A stretch of DNA of 64,000 nucleotides, taken from contig CANLSF010000002.1 in NCBI GenBank assembly GCA_947493695.1, positions 1,054,001 to 1,118,000 of the forward strand, written 5' to 3'. The first letter of the stretch is position 1. Each line of letters opens with the position of its first letter. The translations under genes and the position numbers were made by a program. The notes beneath the pieces are model-generated. The model was not told where the DNA came from, made no database searches, and worked only from the letters and a program-made list of their open reading frames with translations. This document shows, one piece after another, positions 55,740 to 63,526 of the stretch. This DNA comes from an uncultured Kiloniellaceae bacterium (GTDB taxonomy: Bacteria > Pseudomonadota > Alphaproteobacteria > Kiloniellales > Kiloniellaceae).

Positions 55740-56822
55740 ATGAGTTTATGGATGAAATTTGCAGGCGCGACGGTTCTTACCGCGTTCGCCGGCGCAACAC
55801 TGGCGACGACGGCCGAGAGTGTAAAAGCTGAAACGGTCCTCACCTACGCCGAAGCTTCACCGAACCGCGGCGCACGCGCCAAGGCCCTCAACTGGTTTGC
55901 CGATGAGATCGCCAAGCGCTCCAACGGTGATCTGAAGATTGAATTTCAGTGGGGCGGCGCCTTATTCGACGCCAAGTCCTCACTTAAAGGTATCGGCAAT
56001 GGCGCAGCCGACCTTGGGTCGGTGATCGCAGCCTATGTGCCCAAGCAGATGCACGCGCTTTCCGTGGCGGATCTGCCACTCGGGAACCCGGATGGCTGGG
56101 TCGGTATGCGGGCGACTTACGACCTCGCTTCGACCAACGACGCGCTCAAAGCTTCGTTCGAAAAGCATAACGTCGGCTTTGTTGCAGCCTTCTCAACCTC
56201 TGCCGTACAGATCGCCTGCAAAGGCTCTGCGATCCGTTCAGTCGAGGACATCAAGGGCAAAAAGGTTCGTGGTATCGGCGCCTACGGCAAGGTCTTTAAG
56301 GACTTCGGCGCCAACATGGTGCGTATGAGCATCTACAAGGCCTATCAGGGTTTGGACACCGGCCTGATTGACTGCTCGCAGGGATACACCTACGCCTATC
56401 GCGCGCTCAAGCAGTACGAAGTCGCAGATACCCTGACCATCTTCGACTGGGGTCAGATCGGCGCCTTTGCGATCCTGGGCAACAAGGACAGTCTGGACGC
56501 TCTCTCAGATTCACAGCGGGCGGTCCTGCGTGAGGTTTCCAGCGAGTTCGCCGACCATTATGGCGCAGTGCTCGCAACGGCGAATACCGCCGCCGAAAAG
56601 GACTTCACTGACGGGATTGACGGCCGGAAGATGGAAATCATCCGTTTGGAAGCTTCCGAGCGCGCCAAACTGCTCGAGGCCAGCAAGAAGTATGTCACCG
56701 AGTGGGTCGAAAAAGCCAACGACGACGGCATGCCGGGTGAAGCCGTATTGTCAGAATACCGGGCGTTGATTGCTAAGTATAAGGCAGAGCGTGACGAAAA
56801 AGGTTATCCCTGGGCCCGATAA
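55740..56822 (+). CDS. TRAP transporter solute-binding protein DctP
   Basis: A 360-residue periplasmic receptor. The signal peptide is MKFAGATVLTAFAGATLATTAES. The mature protein has the DctP-family hallmarks ADEIAKRSNGDLKIEFQWGGALFDAKSSLKGIGNGAADLGSV and an alpha-helix hinge region with RGIGAYGKVFKDFGANMVRMS; the usual substrate-arginine segment lies near VRGIGAYGK. The ATG at 55740 has GGCGGAGGA upstream. It delivers an organic acid to the DctQM membrane parts encoded next. The acid is unknown, but the divergent CoA ligase suggests it is oxidised via CoA esters. Confidence 0.92.
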   Translation: MSLWMKFAGATVLTAFAGATLATTAESVKAETVLTYAEASPNRGARAKALNWFADEIAKRSNGDLKIEFQWGGALFDAKSSLKGIGNGAADLGSVIAAYVPKQMHALSVADLPLGNPDGWVGMRATYDLASTNDALKASFEKHNVGFVAAFSTSAVQIACKGSAIRSVEDIKGKKVRGIGAYGKVFKDFGANMVRMSIYKAYQGLDTGLIDCSQGYTYAYRALKQYEVADTLTIFDWGQIGAFAILGNKDSLDALSDSQRAVLREVSSEFADHYGAVLATANTAAEKDFTDGIDGRKMEIIRLEASERAKLLEASKKYVTEWVEKANDDGMPGEAVLSEYRALIAKYKAERDEKGYPWAR

Positions 56823-56870
56823 AGCAACGGACTCTGATTTCCTTTTTTCCTTCGCACAGGGGACACCGCG

Positions 56871-57374
56871 ATGCTTGGAACTATCGAACGCGCTCTTTCC
56901 AGCGTCGCGGCGCTCTGTGTGATCGGCCTTTGCGCCATAATCACCGGAACGGTTCTGTCGCGCGGCTTGCTGGGCTGGGGGATACCCGATGACGTGACGA
57001 TCGTCAGAGAGCTGATGATCGGTGCCATCATACTGCCGCTGGCCTACGTGACCAGCAACCGGAGCCATATTGCGGTCGAGGTGCTCTACGACCGCTTGGG
57101 CAAGCGCACACAGCTCTGTCTCATGGCGTTCGGAACCGTATTTGGGTTCCTCACCTTGTTGCCGCTGGTCTACGCGGCATGGAATGAGTTGCTCTACGCC
57201 GTAGAATCGGAGACCTACTTCTTCGGCGATCTTGAACTTCCTGAATGGCCCGGGAAGCTGGCATTCTTTGTCGGTTTGTTCTTTTTTATCATCAGACTCA
57301 GCCTCTTAATGGCAAGCGACCTGCGGGACGCCTGGAATGGCGGACGATCCGCCGGTAACGCAAAGGAAGTATAA
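56871..57374 (+). CDS. TRAP transporter small membrane subunit DctQ
   Basis: A 167-residue protein with four membrane helices (about 10-30, 43-63, 85-105 and 123-146) and the conserved NRSHIAVEVLYDRLGKR stretch between helices two and three, typical of DctQ. It pairs with DctM to form the membrane complex. It lies 48 bases after dctP and three before dctM. Confidence 0.9.
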   Translation: MLGTIERALSSVAALCVIGLCAIITGTVLSRGLLGWGIPDDVTIVRELMIGAIILPLAYVTSNRSHIAVEVLYDRLGKRTQLCLMAFGTVFGFLTLLPLVYAAWNELLYAVESETYFFGDLELPEWPGKLAFFVGLFFFIIRLSLLMASDLRDAWNGGRSAGNAKEV

Positions 57375-57377
57375 GGC

Positions 57378-58721
57378 GTGGATCCCATCGTTCTCGGCGC
57401 GGCGGGTTTTCTCGTCGTACTCATTCTCCTTGCCCTGCGCGTACCGATCGCTTTCGCGCTGGCCGGTATGGCGACTATCTGCACGCTGATCTTTTTCGCG
57501 ACCAAATCAGGCAATTTTGATCTGGTCCGCGCTTTCCGTCCAACAACAACGCTGCTGTTTTCCAATACCTTTGAGCTGATCCACTCCTATAACCTGAGCA
57601 TGGTCCCGCTCTTCATCGCACTGGGACATGTCGCCTACCGGGCAGGAATCACCACCGATATCTATCACGCCGCGCGAATCTGGCTTGCGCGCGTCCCCGG
57701 TGGAGTCGCGATGGCCTCGGTTATCGGCTGCGGCGGGTTTTCAGCTATTACAGGTTCGAGCGTCGCCTGCGCCTCGGCCATGGGACGGATCTGCGTACCC
57801 GAAATGCTGCGCTTCAAGTACGACCCGCGGCTGGCAACCTCCTCGGTCGCGGCTGGCGGTACCCTTGGTTCCCTTATTCCACCCAGCGTGCTCTTCATCA
57901 TCTACGGCATCTTCACCGAGACCTCGATCAACAAGCTCTTTCTGGCAGGGGTTATTCCAGGACTTCTATCGCTCGCAGGCTTTGTGCTGGTGATCTACAT
58001 CTGGGTCAAACGGGATCCGTCAGCCGGCCCCACCCCCGATATCTCCGAAACTTCAGGCGGGCAGCGTGGTGCCGCAGCTCTTAAGGCCTGGCCAGCCCTC
58101 CTCCTCTTTAGCATCGTAATCGGCGGCATCTACGGCGGTGTTTTCACCGCGACGGAAGCAGCGGCTATCAGTCTTTCCATCACGCTTCTGGTCAGCGTAT
58201 TGCAGCGGCGCCTTTCCTTTGCAGATTTCAAGTCCGCAATGTGGGACACTGTCACCCAGACTTCCGCGATCTTTTTCATTGCGGCAAGCGCCAAGATGTT
58301 TGTCGCTTTCATCGCCCTGACCGGCATCGCACCAACCCTGGTCTCATCAGTCGAGGCTGCAGAACTGGCTCCCTGGCTGGTGATGGCCGCCATCGTAGCG
58401 ATTTATCTGGCGATGGGCATGTTTCTGGACCCGCTTGGCATCATGGTTCTGACCCTGCCTTTCGTCGTGCCGCTGGTGGAGGGAATGGGGCTTGATCTGA
58501 TCTGGTTCGGCGTGGTCGTCGTCAAGCTGCTGGAAATCGGCCTGATCACGCCGCCGGTCGGGCTCAACGTCTTTGTCATCTCCAGCGTTGTCGGGACGCA
58601 GGTTTCATTGGAAAAGATTTTTGCCGGGATCCTGCGTTTTCTTGCAATGGACGTAATCGTGCTTGCCCTGCTGGTTGCCTTCCCAGTTCTCTCGCTTCTG
58701 CTGCCCAACAGCATGTGGTAA
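57378..58721 (+). CDS. TRAP transporter large membrane subunit DctM
   Basis: A 447-residue ion-coupled permease of about 12 helices. The family motifs are present: the N-terminal LRVPIAFALAGMATI, the GGFSAITGSSVACASAMGRICVPEMLRFKYDPRLATSSVAAGGTLGSLIPPSV block and FLDPLGIMVLTLPFVVPL. It begins at a GTG three bases after dctQ, following AAGGAAG. It imports the substrate using a sodium gradient. Confidence 0.93.
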   Translation: MDPIVLGAAGFLVVLILLALRVPIAFALAGMATICTLIFFATKSGNFDLVRAFRPTTTLLFSNTFELIHSYNLSMVPLFIALGHVAYRAGITTDIYHAARIWLARVPGGVAMASVIGCGGFSAITGSSVACASAMGRICVPEMLRFKYDPRLATSSVAAGGTLGSLIPPSVLFIIYGIFTETSINKLFLAGVIPGLLSLAGFVLVIYIWVKRDPSAGPTPDISETSGGQRGAAALKAWPALLLFSIVIGGIYGGVFTATEAAAISLSITLLVSVLQRRLSFADFKSAMWDTVTQTSAIFFIAASAKMFVAFIALTGIAPTLVSSVEAAELAPWLVMAAIVAIYLAMGMFLDPLGIMVLTLPFVVPLVEGMGLDLIWFGVVVVKLLEIGLITPPVGLNVFVISSVVGTQVSLEKIFAGILRFLAMDVIVLALLVAFPVLSLLLPNSMW

Positions 58722-58936
58722 TGACAAGCACTCTCACTTCGATTGCGTTTCACTCTCATCTATATACTTGATTTAACACTATATTTCTTGTCAACACGCG
58801 CCGTTAACTCTACTTTCAGCAAAAGTCGGTATGCGTCGCTAGAACTGCGAAATAAAAGACAAGAAATCGGTGTTCCGTATTAGGGCTACATGCTGAGGCG
58901 TGAGGTGAATACGGATCCCAAACGAGAGGTGGAGAG

Positions 58937-59416
58937 ATGAAAGGCGACAAGAAGGTCATCGCGTTCCTGAACGCGGTATTGAAGAACGAGCTGACGGCGA
59001 TCAATCAGTACTTTCTGCATTCACGGATGCTGAAGGATTGGGGTATTTCGAAACTCGCAAAGCACGAGTACGAAGAATCCATCGATGAAATGAAGCATGC
59101 CGATGAGCTGATTGAGCGCATCCTCTTCCTTGAGGGACTGCCCAATCTGCAGGAACTCGGCAAGCTGATGATCGGTGAGAACGTCAAAGAAATCCTCGAA
59201 TGCGATCTTAAACTTGAGCAGAATGCGTTACCTGAACTTCGCGAAGCCATCGCACATTGCGAGAGCGTCAGCGATTACGTATCGCGCGAGCTGTTCCGGA
59301 GCATTTTGAGCAGCGAAGAGGAACACGTGGACTTCCTCGAGACGCAATTCGATATGATCGAGCGGATGGGCCTCGAAAACTATATTCAGCTGCAGAGCAG
59401 CCCGGCCGAAGACTAA
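58937..59416 (+). CDS. bfr: Bacterioferritin
   Basis: A 159-residue iron-storage protein. The haem-binding Met52 and all ferroxidase ligands are present: Glu18, Glu51, His54, Glu94, Glu127 and His130. It assembles into a 24-subunit shell that oxidises and stores iron. AGGTGGAGAG before the ATG is the ribosome-binding site. The bacterioferritin-associated ferredoxin gene converges on it from the other side, beyond a hairpin. Confidence 0.97.
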   Translation: MKGDKKVIAFLNAVLKNELTAINQYFLHSRMLKDWGISKLAKHEYEESIDEMKHADELIERILFLEGLPNLQELGKLMIGENVKEILECDLKLEQNALPELREAIAHCESVSDYVSRELFRSILSSEEEHVDFLETQFDMIERMGLENYIQLQSSPAED

Positions 59417-59432
59417 CAGCAGTCTCGCTGTC

Positions 59433-59466
59433 GCGGCGTGGAACCATTCACCGGATTCCACGCCGC
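59433..59466. terminator. 11-bp hairpin between convergent bfr and bfd
   Basis: GCGGCGTGGAA-N12-TTCCACGCCGC forms a perfect 11-bp stem between the two convergent genes. There is no T run on either side, so it would be an atypical bidirectional terminator or an RNA-stability element. Confidence 0.55.
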
Positions 59467-59498
59467 CGCAACGACGAGACTAAGAATCTTTTTGAGCC

Positions 59499-59789
59499 TC
59501 AAGCTTTAGAAAATGAAATCCGGGATTTTGGCGCAGTCGGGGTCTGACTGCCCCCAGCCGGCAGGACTTCTGTGGCCGTGCGCTGTTCGCCGGTCAGCGG
59601 ATACGATGAGCACTCGGAGCTCTCGGCTTCATGAACATCATCAATGATATCCTGCGCCATCTCCAGGCACTGGCCGCAACGTGGACCGTTGCCCATAGCG
59701 AAGTAAGCACGCTTTGCGCAGCGTTCACCGCCGCGGGCGGCTTCGCTGATCTCTGAGTCCCGGTATCCGTTACAAAGGCAAACGTACAT
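59499..59789 (-). CDS. bfd: Bacterioferritin-associated ferredoxin Bfd
   Basis: A 96-residue protein. The [2Fe-2S] ligands are in MYVCLCNGYRD (Cys4, Cys6) and GPRCGQCLEMA (two Cys). Bfd donates electrons to bacterioferritin to release stored iron. The ATG at 59789, with GGAG eight bases upstream, is the family start. The 40-residue C-terminal tail beyond the binding domain is polar and probably disordered. A Fur-like site lies about 100 bases upstream, as expected for a gene induced by iron shortage. Confidence 0.92.
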   Translation of the reverse strand: MYVCLCNGYRDSEISEAARGGERCAKRAYFAMGNGPRCGQCLEMAQDIIDDVHEAESSECSSYPLTGEQRTATEVLPAGGSQTPTAPKSRISFSKA

Positions 59790-59885
59790 TCGTTTCTCCA
59801 CAAGCGGGGGAAGCCAGTAACCTGCTGGATAATATCCATCAGGCCCACTCCAATCCGCGTATGATCATAGAGTGATTGCGTTAAG

Positions 59886-59906
59886 AATGATTGTCAATTG
59901 CATAAT
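59886..59906 (-). promoter_or_regulatory. Fur-like box upstream of bfd
   Basis: AATGATTGTCAATTGCAT resembles the Fur hexamer pattern (repeats related to GATAAT) and sits about 100-115 bases before the bfd ATG. The match is partial. Confidence 0.4.
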
Positions 59907-60086
59907 TTGGTTAAAATTTCTCAGATCTATGCATCTGAGAAGGCTTCATACCGGCTCTGCGTGCCCCGTTCGTCGGTGAATTGACCCGCAACAGGAATGC
60001 GCTCAAGGACTTCGCGGCCCTACTCTCACCCGATAACATCCATAGCTCTCTGCGATTTTGTTACGGCTATACTGCAAAAATAATTT

Positions 60087-60105
60087 GATAATGATAATCA
60101 TTCTT
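60087..60105 (+). promoter_or_regulatory. Strong Fur box upstream of the Cys-rich orphan
   Basis: GATAATGATAATCATTCTT matches the classic 19-bp Fur box (GATAATGATAATCATTATC) at 17 of 19 positions. It lies about 150 bases before the TTG start of the gene at 60257. The gene is thus expected to be derepressed when iron is scarce. Confidence 0.8.
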
Positions 60106-60256
60106 AATATCATGATTGATACGCGCACGCCGAGATGGAAGATTTGGGCGGTTCACCCCCACTCCATTTCCTCGCGAGAGAAGAAGTCTGACAAACCCGC
60201 CTTGGCACACGGGCTTCCAGACCGCCACAGGGTCCAACCAACTCCAGGAGCAGAGA

Positions 60257-60781
60257 TTGTCTTTTCCGCAACCCGGCCAGAAAGACCTCCCCTGGCCCAC
60301 TTCCACGAGTGAACTCGACCCGGCGGAGCGCCTCGTCGTCCGGTCCTTTCGAAGATGGGTGCTCGGGTTGAAGCACAACACAGCGGATCACTGGGACTAT
60401 GTCTGGGAGGAGTTCGCCAGCCAGCTTGGCCCTCAGGATGGCCGTGACGCACTGTCGGGTTTTGCTGGTATGATCAAGGCCCTGCAATGCAATGCACGAA
60501 GGCGGATCTGCTATCATCAGCCCTGCTGTCCCTATCTGGGGGCGGATGAGGTCAGTATCGTGTGTTTTGTGGCCGCCTGTCAGAATGGCGAGTTGCGCTT
60601 AGCGCGTTCGCTCGCCGAATGGCTGATCAAATCAGAGGGTACGGAAGAAATTATCGAAGCCGGCAGGCGCCTTGCCGAAGGCATGCATCGCCATGGCCTG
60701 ACTTTTCCGGAGCGCTGCGGTGCTCCCTCGATACCTGCCGAAACCTACGACGTTCCGCAAAGCGCGACCATGCTGCACTAG
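60257..60781 (+). CDS. Fur-controlled cysteine-rich protein, unknown function
   Basis: A 174-residue protein from a TTG at 60257 with AGGAG six bases before it; a longer frame opens at another TTG (60116) but its first 47 residues look non-coding. The middle is helical (WVLGLKHNTADHWDYVWEEF). It is followed by a cysteine cluster, RICYHQPCCPYLGADEVSIVCFVAACQ, at about residues 98-124, suited to binding a metal or Fe-S cluster. I recognise no named family. It lies between bfd and the haem-uptake genes and its Fur box places it in the iron regulon. It converges on tam with a four-base overlap. Confidence 0.72.
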   Translation: MSFPQPGQKDLPWPTSTSELDPAERLVVRSFRRWVLGLKHNTADHWDYVWEEFASQLGPQDGRDALSGFAGMIKALQCNARRRICYHQPCCPYLGADEVSIVCFVAACQNGELRLARSLAEWLIKSEGTEEIIEAGRRLAEGMHRHGLTFPERCGAPSIPAETYDVPQSATMLH

Positions 60782-61548
60782 CGCGTGGCGACCATGAAGA
60801 TCCTGGGAAAACGCAACAACCGCTTCCCGTCTGCCCGCATAGGATAGGCGTCGGCCAATGCCGCTTCATAGCGTACCAGGAACTCTTCTTGTTCAGGTTC
60901 CGTCAGGCGCTCCAGAAATGGGCGGAGACCGGTACTCTTCACCCACTCGACGATAGCGCCTGGCCCCTCCATCACATGGCAATAGGTGGTCTTCCAGATG
61001 TCGACCGCGGCGCCTTCTGCGCTGAGCCAATCGTAATACTTCTCCATCGCCGGAATCTCTTCGCGCAAGGCGTCAACGCCTGCGAATTTCTCCCTCCAGG
61101 GTCCCTTTGCGGCAACGTCCCGCATCAAAGCATGGGACGGCTCATTCAGATTGTCGGGCATCTGGACGGCGAGACAACCGCCACTGGAAAGCCAGGAAAT
61201 CAGACGTGGGAAAAGCGCCTGATGTCCAGGTAACCACTGAAGAACTGCATTGGCGAAGATAAGGTCGAAGGCCTGATCCGGCGTCCAGGAAGTGATATCC
61301 GCCTCGAGAAATCTCGCCTGCGGCAGGCGTTGACGTGCTTTCGAGAGCATATCCGGCGAGCTGTCGAGCCCCAGGATCTCGGCATCGGGATAACGGCGCG
61401 CGAGCAGTTCCGTGCTGTTACCGGGTCCGCACCCGAGGTCTAGGATACGCTTTGGCGTTTCGTGAGATACACGGGCAAGCATTTCAATCGATGGCCGTGT
61501 CCGATCGCGCTCGAATGTCAGATACAAAGCTGCGTTCCAGTCGCCCAT
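60778..61548 (-). CDS. tam: Trans-aconitate 2-methyltransferase
   Basis: A 256-residue SAM-dependent methyltransferase. The SAM motif is RILDLGCGPGNSTELLARRYPDAEILGLDSSPDML (about 33-67). The start MGDWNAALYLTFERDRTRP and length match Tam, which methylates trans-aconitate formed from citrate-cycle cis-aconitate and so prevents aconitase inhibition. It is transcribed convergently with the Cys-rich orphan. Confidence 0.9.
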   Translation of the reverse strand: MGDWNAALYLTFERDRTRPSIEMLARVSHETPKRILDLGCGPGNSTELLARRYPDAEILGLDSSPDMLSKARQRLPQARFLEADITSWTPDQAFDLIFANAVLQWLPGHQALFPRLISWLSSGGCLAVQMPDNLNEPSHALMRDVAAKGPWREKFAGVDALREEIPAMEKYYDWLSAEGAAVDIWKTTYCHVMEGPGAIVEWVKSTGLRPFLERLTEPEQEEFLVRYEAALADAYPMRADGKRLLRFPRIFMVATR

Positions 61549-61613
61549 ATAGAGTCCCTCGTCTACGAAAACATGGAGGTCATCTCAGTAGCACAGCCCG
61601 TGGGGTCAAAACA

Positions 61614-62720
61614 TCATTGAAGATGAAATTCAACCGGCACGACGAGACTAAGCTTTGCTTGGCGCATGCCGTCTGGTATTGCAGGCAAGGGCTGGGCGCG
61701 CTCGATCATCCCCATCGCCTCCTTATCCAGACGCTTATGGCCGGAGCTTTTCTTGATCCTGGAGATCGTGACCATTCCATCGCGGCTCACCACAAAGCGG
61801 AGCAATACAACACCTTGTTCGTTTCTGAGTTTGGAACGACGTGGATAACGCTTGTGCTTTTCAAGCCAGGCCAAGACCTCGCGATAATAATCGCTATCGG
61901 CGCCAGGCGTGCCGCCCCCAGCCGAGTTGTCTCCCTGCCCAACTTCGCTGAGGCCGGACTCTCCCGAACGCCCACCCTGTCCAGCAATCTGATTTGTCGT
62001 TGGAGTCGTGGCATCACCATCCACAGCTTCGGCGCGGGCCGGCTTGAGCGCTGTTGCGGATTTACGGGCCTCCCTATGAACAGGCTCAGAGGGCTTGGCC
62101 GCGATCTTGGCTTTTGGCGGCGCTTTAGCCGATGGCGTCTTGATTTGCTCCGGTCGTCGCCTTGGAAGAGGCGGTGTCGCAACCTTGCTTGCCACGACGA
62201 CCTCATCAGTCGATTTGACTCTTGGCGTTTCTAACGGGGCAATTTCTGCATCGACAACATCGAACGTATCGACCTCAATGGCTTCGGATTCCGGCGTTTC
62301 AGTCTCAGCCTCTTCGACCTCCTCCCTATCCGTCGCTTCCGTAACCGTGGGTGTTTCCGGCTCGGGTTTCACAGAAAGCGTTTCTGTTAAAACCGGTTCG
62401 GCGGAAACTGTCTCGAGTGTTTCCGAAGCTTCAAGGGCCTCAGCCTCGGCGACAACCGTCTCCTGGACAGCTTCGAAGCTCTCATGCTCGGCCGCAGTTT
62501 CACCCCCGGCATCGCGACCTGCCGGTCCCAGTGAGACCGTGATCCCACCGTGACCGGAGTAGGCAACGCCCTGGGAGTTCTCACCTGGCATCATCAGGAC
62601 AACCGCGCCATGGATCGCCAGGGAAGTGAGGACGGCCAGACCGAAAGCAATAGAATAACGATCCGATACATCCGCACCGGCATCCGCATAGTTTGCACTA
62701 TTTCCAGTCATATGAGTCAT
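61614..62720 (-). CDS. tonB: TonB energy-transducing protein
   Basis: A 368-residue TonB. It has one N-terminal membrane anchor (about 24-46, YSIAFGLAVLTSLAIHGAVVLMM, with the conserved His), then a long Glu/Pro/Thr-rich periplasmic linker (about 80-255). The C-terminal TonB domain closes the protein (YPRRSKLRNEQGVVLLRFVVSRDG and KRLDKEAMGMIERAQPLPAIP). It couples the proton gradient to outer-membrane receptors. Its ATG overlaps the haem ATPase stop (ATGA), so it is produced as part of the haem-uptake operon and is probably dedicated to it. Confidence 0.92.
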   Translation of the reverse strand: MTHMTGNSANYADAGADVSDRYSIAFGLAVLTSLAIHGAVVLMMPGENSQGVAYSGHGGITVSLGPAGRDAGGETAAEHESFEAVQETVVAEAEALEASETLETVSAEPVLTETLSVKPEPETPTVTEATDREEVEEAETETPESEAIEVDTFDVVDAEIAPLETPRVKSTDEVVVASKVATPPLPRRRPEQIKTPSAKAPPKAKIAAKPSEPVHREARKSATALKPARAEAVDGDATTPTTNQIAGQGGRSGESGLSEVGQGDNSAGGGTPGADSDYYREVLAWLEKHKRYPRRSKLRNEQGVVLLRFVVSRDGMVTISRIKKSSGHKRLDKEAMGMIERAQPLPAIPDGMRQAKLSLVVPVEFHLQ

Positions 62721-63526
62721 GCAGCAATCACGTAAGGACAACCACGCTTCGGATGAACCAAGACGCTGACTGGGAGCTCAAAGACCTCTTCGATCAGTGT
62801 TTCGGTTAAGACTTCAACCGCTGTACCTTGCGCGATGATCCGGCCTTCTTTCAGCATCACGATCCGATCGGCGTACATTGCGGCTAGGTTGAGATCATGC
62901 AGGACCGCAACCACTCCGATGCCGCGTTCTGCCGCGCGCACAGCGGTTTGCAGCGTTGTATGCTGATGCGCCGGGTCGAGGCTCGATGTAGGTTCATCCA
63001 ACAGTAAAAAGCGGTCCCTGCTTTCGTTCGGGTTCGTTTCGTCCCTCCCTCCCGGACCACAGAACTCGATCTGGGTTAAAACACGCGCCAGATGGACCCG
63101 CTGACGCTCACCGCCGGAAAGCGTCGTGTAAAGACGGTCGGCCAAATGCAGGGTTTCGGTCTCGAGCAGCGCCAGCCGCGCAATCACAAGATCATTTTCC
63201 CGACTGCTGTAGCCTGCGTGCGGCGAACGGCCCAGGAGAACAACTTCAAGAACCCGGAACGGAAAGGTGAGCTCTGAATGCTGCGGCAGCACAGCCCGTT
63301 TGCGAGCCAGCTGCTCAGCTGACCAGCGACCCAAAGCCCGGCCATCGAGCTCCACAGCCCCCTGCCTGGACTGCAACGCTCCAGACATTGCAGCAAACAG
63401 CGTCGACTTGCCGGCACCATTCGGGCCAACGATAGAAACCACCTCGCCGGCGGAAATCGAAAGAGAGAGATCCTGCAAGATGGTCGTGCCCCCGAGCTCG
63501 ACCTCGATATTCTTTACATCAAGCAT
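62717..63526 (-). CDS. hmuV: Haem ABC transporter ATP-binding protein HmuV
   Basis: A 269-residue ABC ATPase. It has Walker A GPNGAGKST, the Q-loop in LPQHSELTFPF, signature LSGGERQRVHLARVL, Walker B FLLLDEPTSSLD and the switch VLHDLNLAAMYADRI. The HmuV layout (opening MLDVKNIEVELGG and ending HPKRGCPYVIAA) identifies haem import. It has a polar insertion of about 20 residues between the signature and Walker B, present in some HmuV proteins. The ATG at 63526 overlaps the stop of the permease; an earlier start at 63565 lies within it. Confidence 0.93.
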   Translation of the reverse strand: MLDVKNIEVELGGTTILQDLSLSISAGEVVSIVGPNGAGKSTLFAAMSGALQSRQGAVELDGRALGRWSAEQLARKRAVLPQHSELTFPFRVLEVVLLGRSPHAGYSSRENDLVIARLALLETETLHLADRLYTTLSGGERQRVHLARVLTQIEFCGPGGRDETNPNESRDRFLLLDEPTSSLDPAHQHTTLQTAVRAAERGIGVVAVLHDLNLAAMYADRIVMLKEGRIIAQGTAVEVLTETLIEEVFELPVSVLVHPKRGCPYVIAA

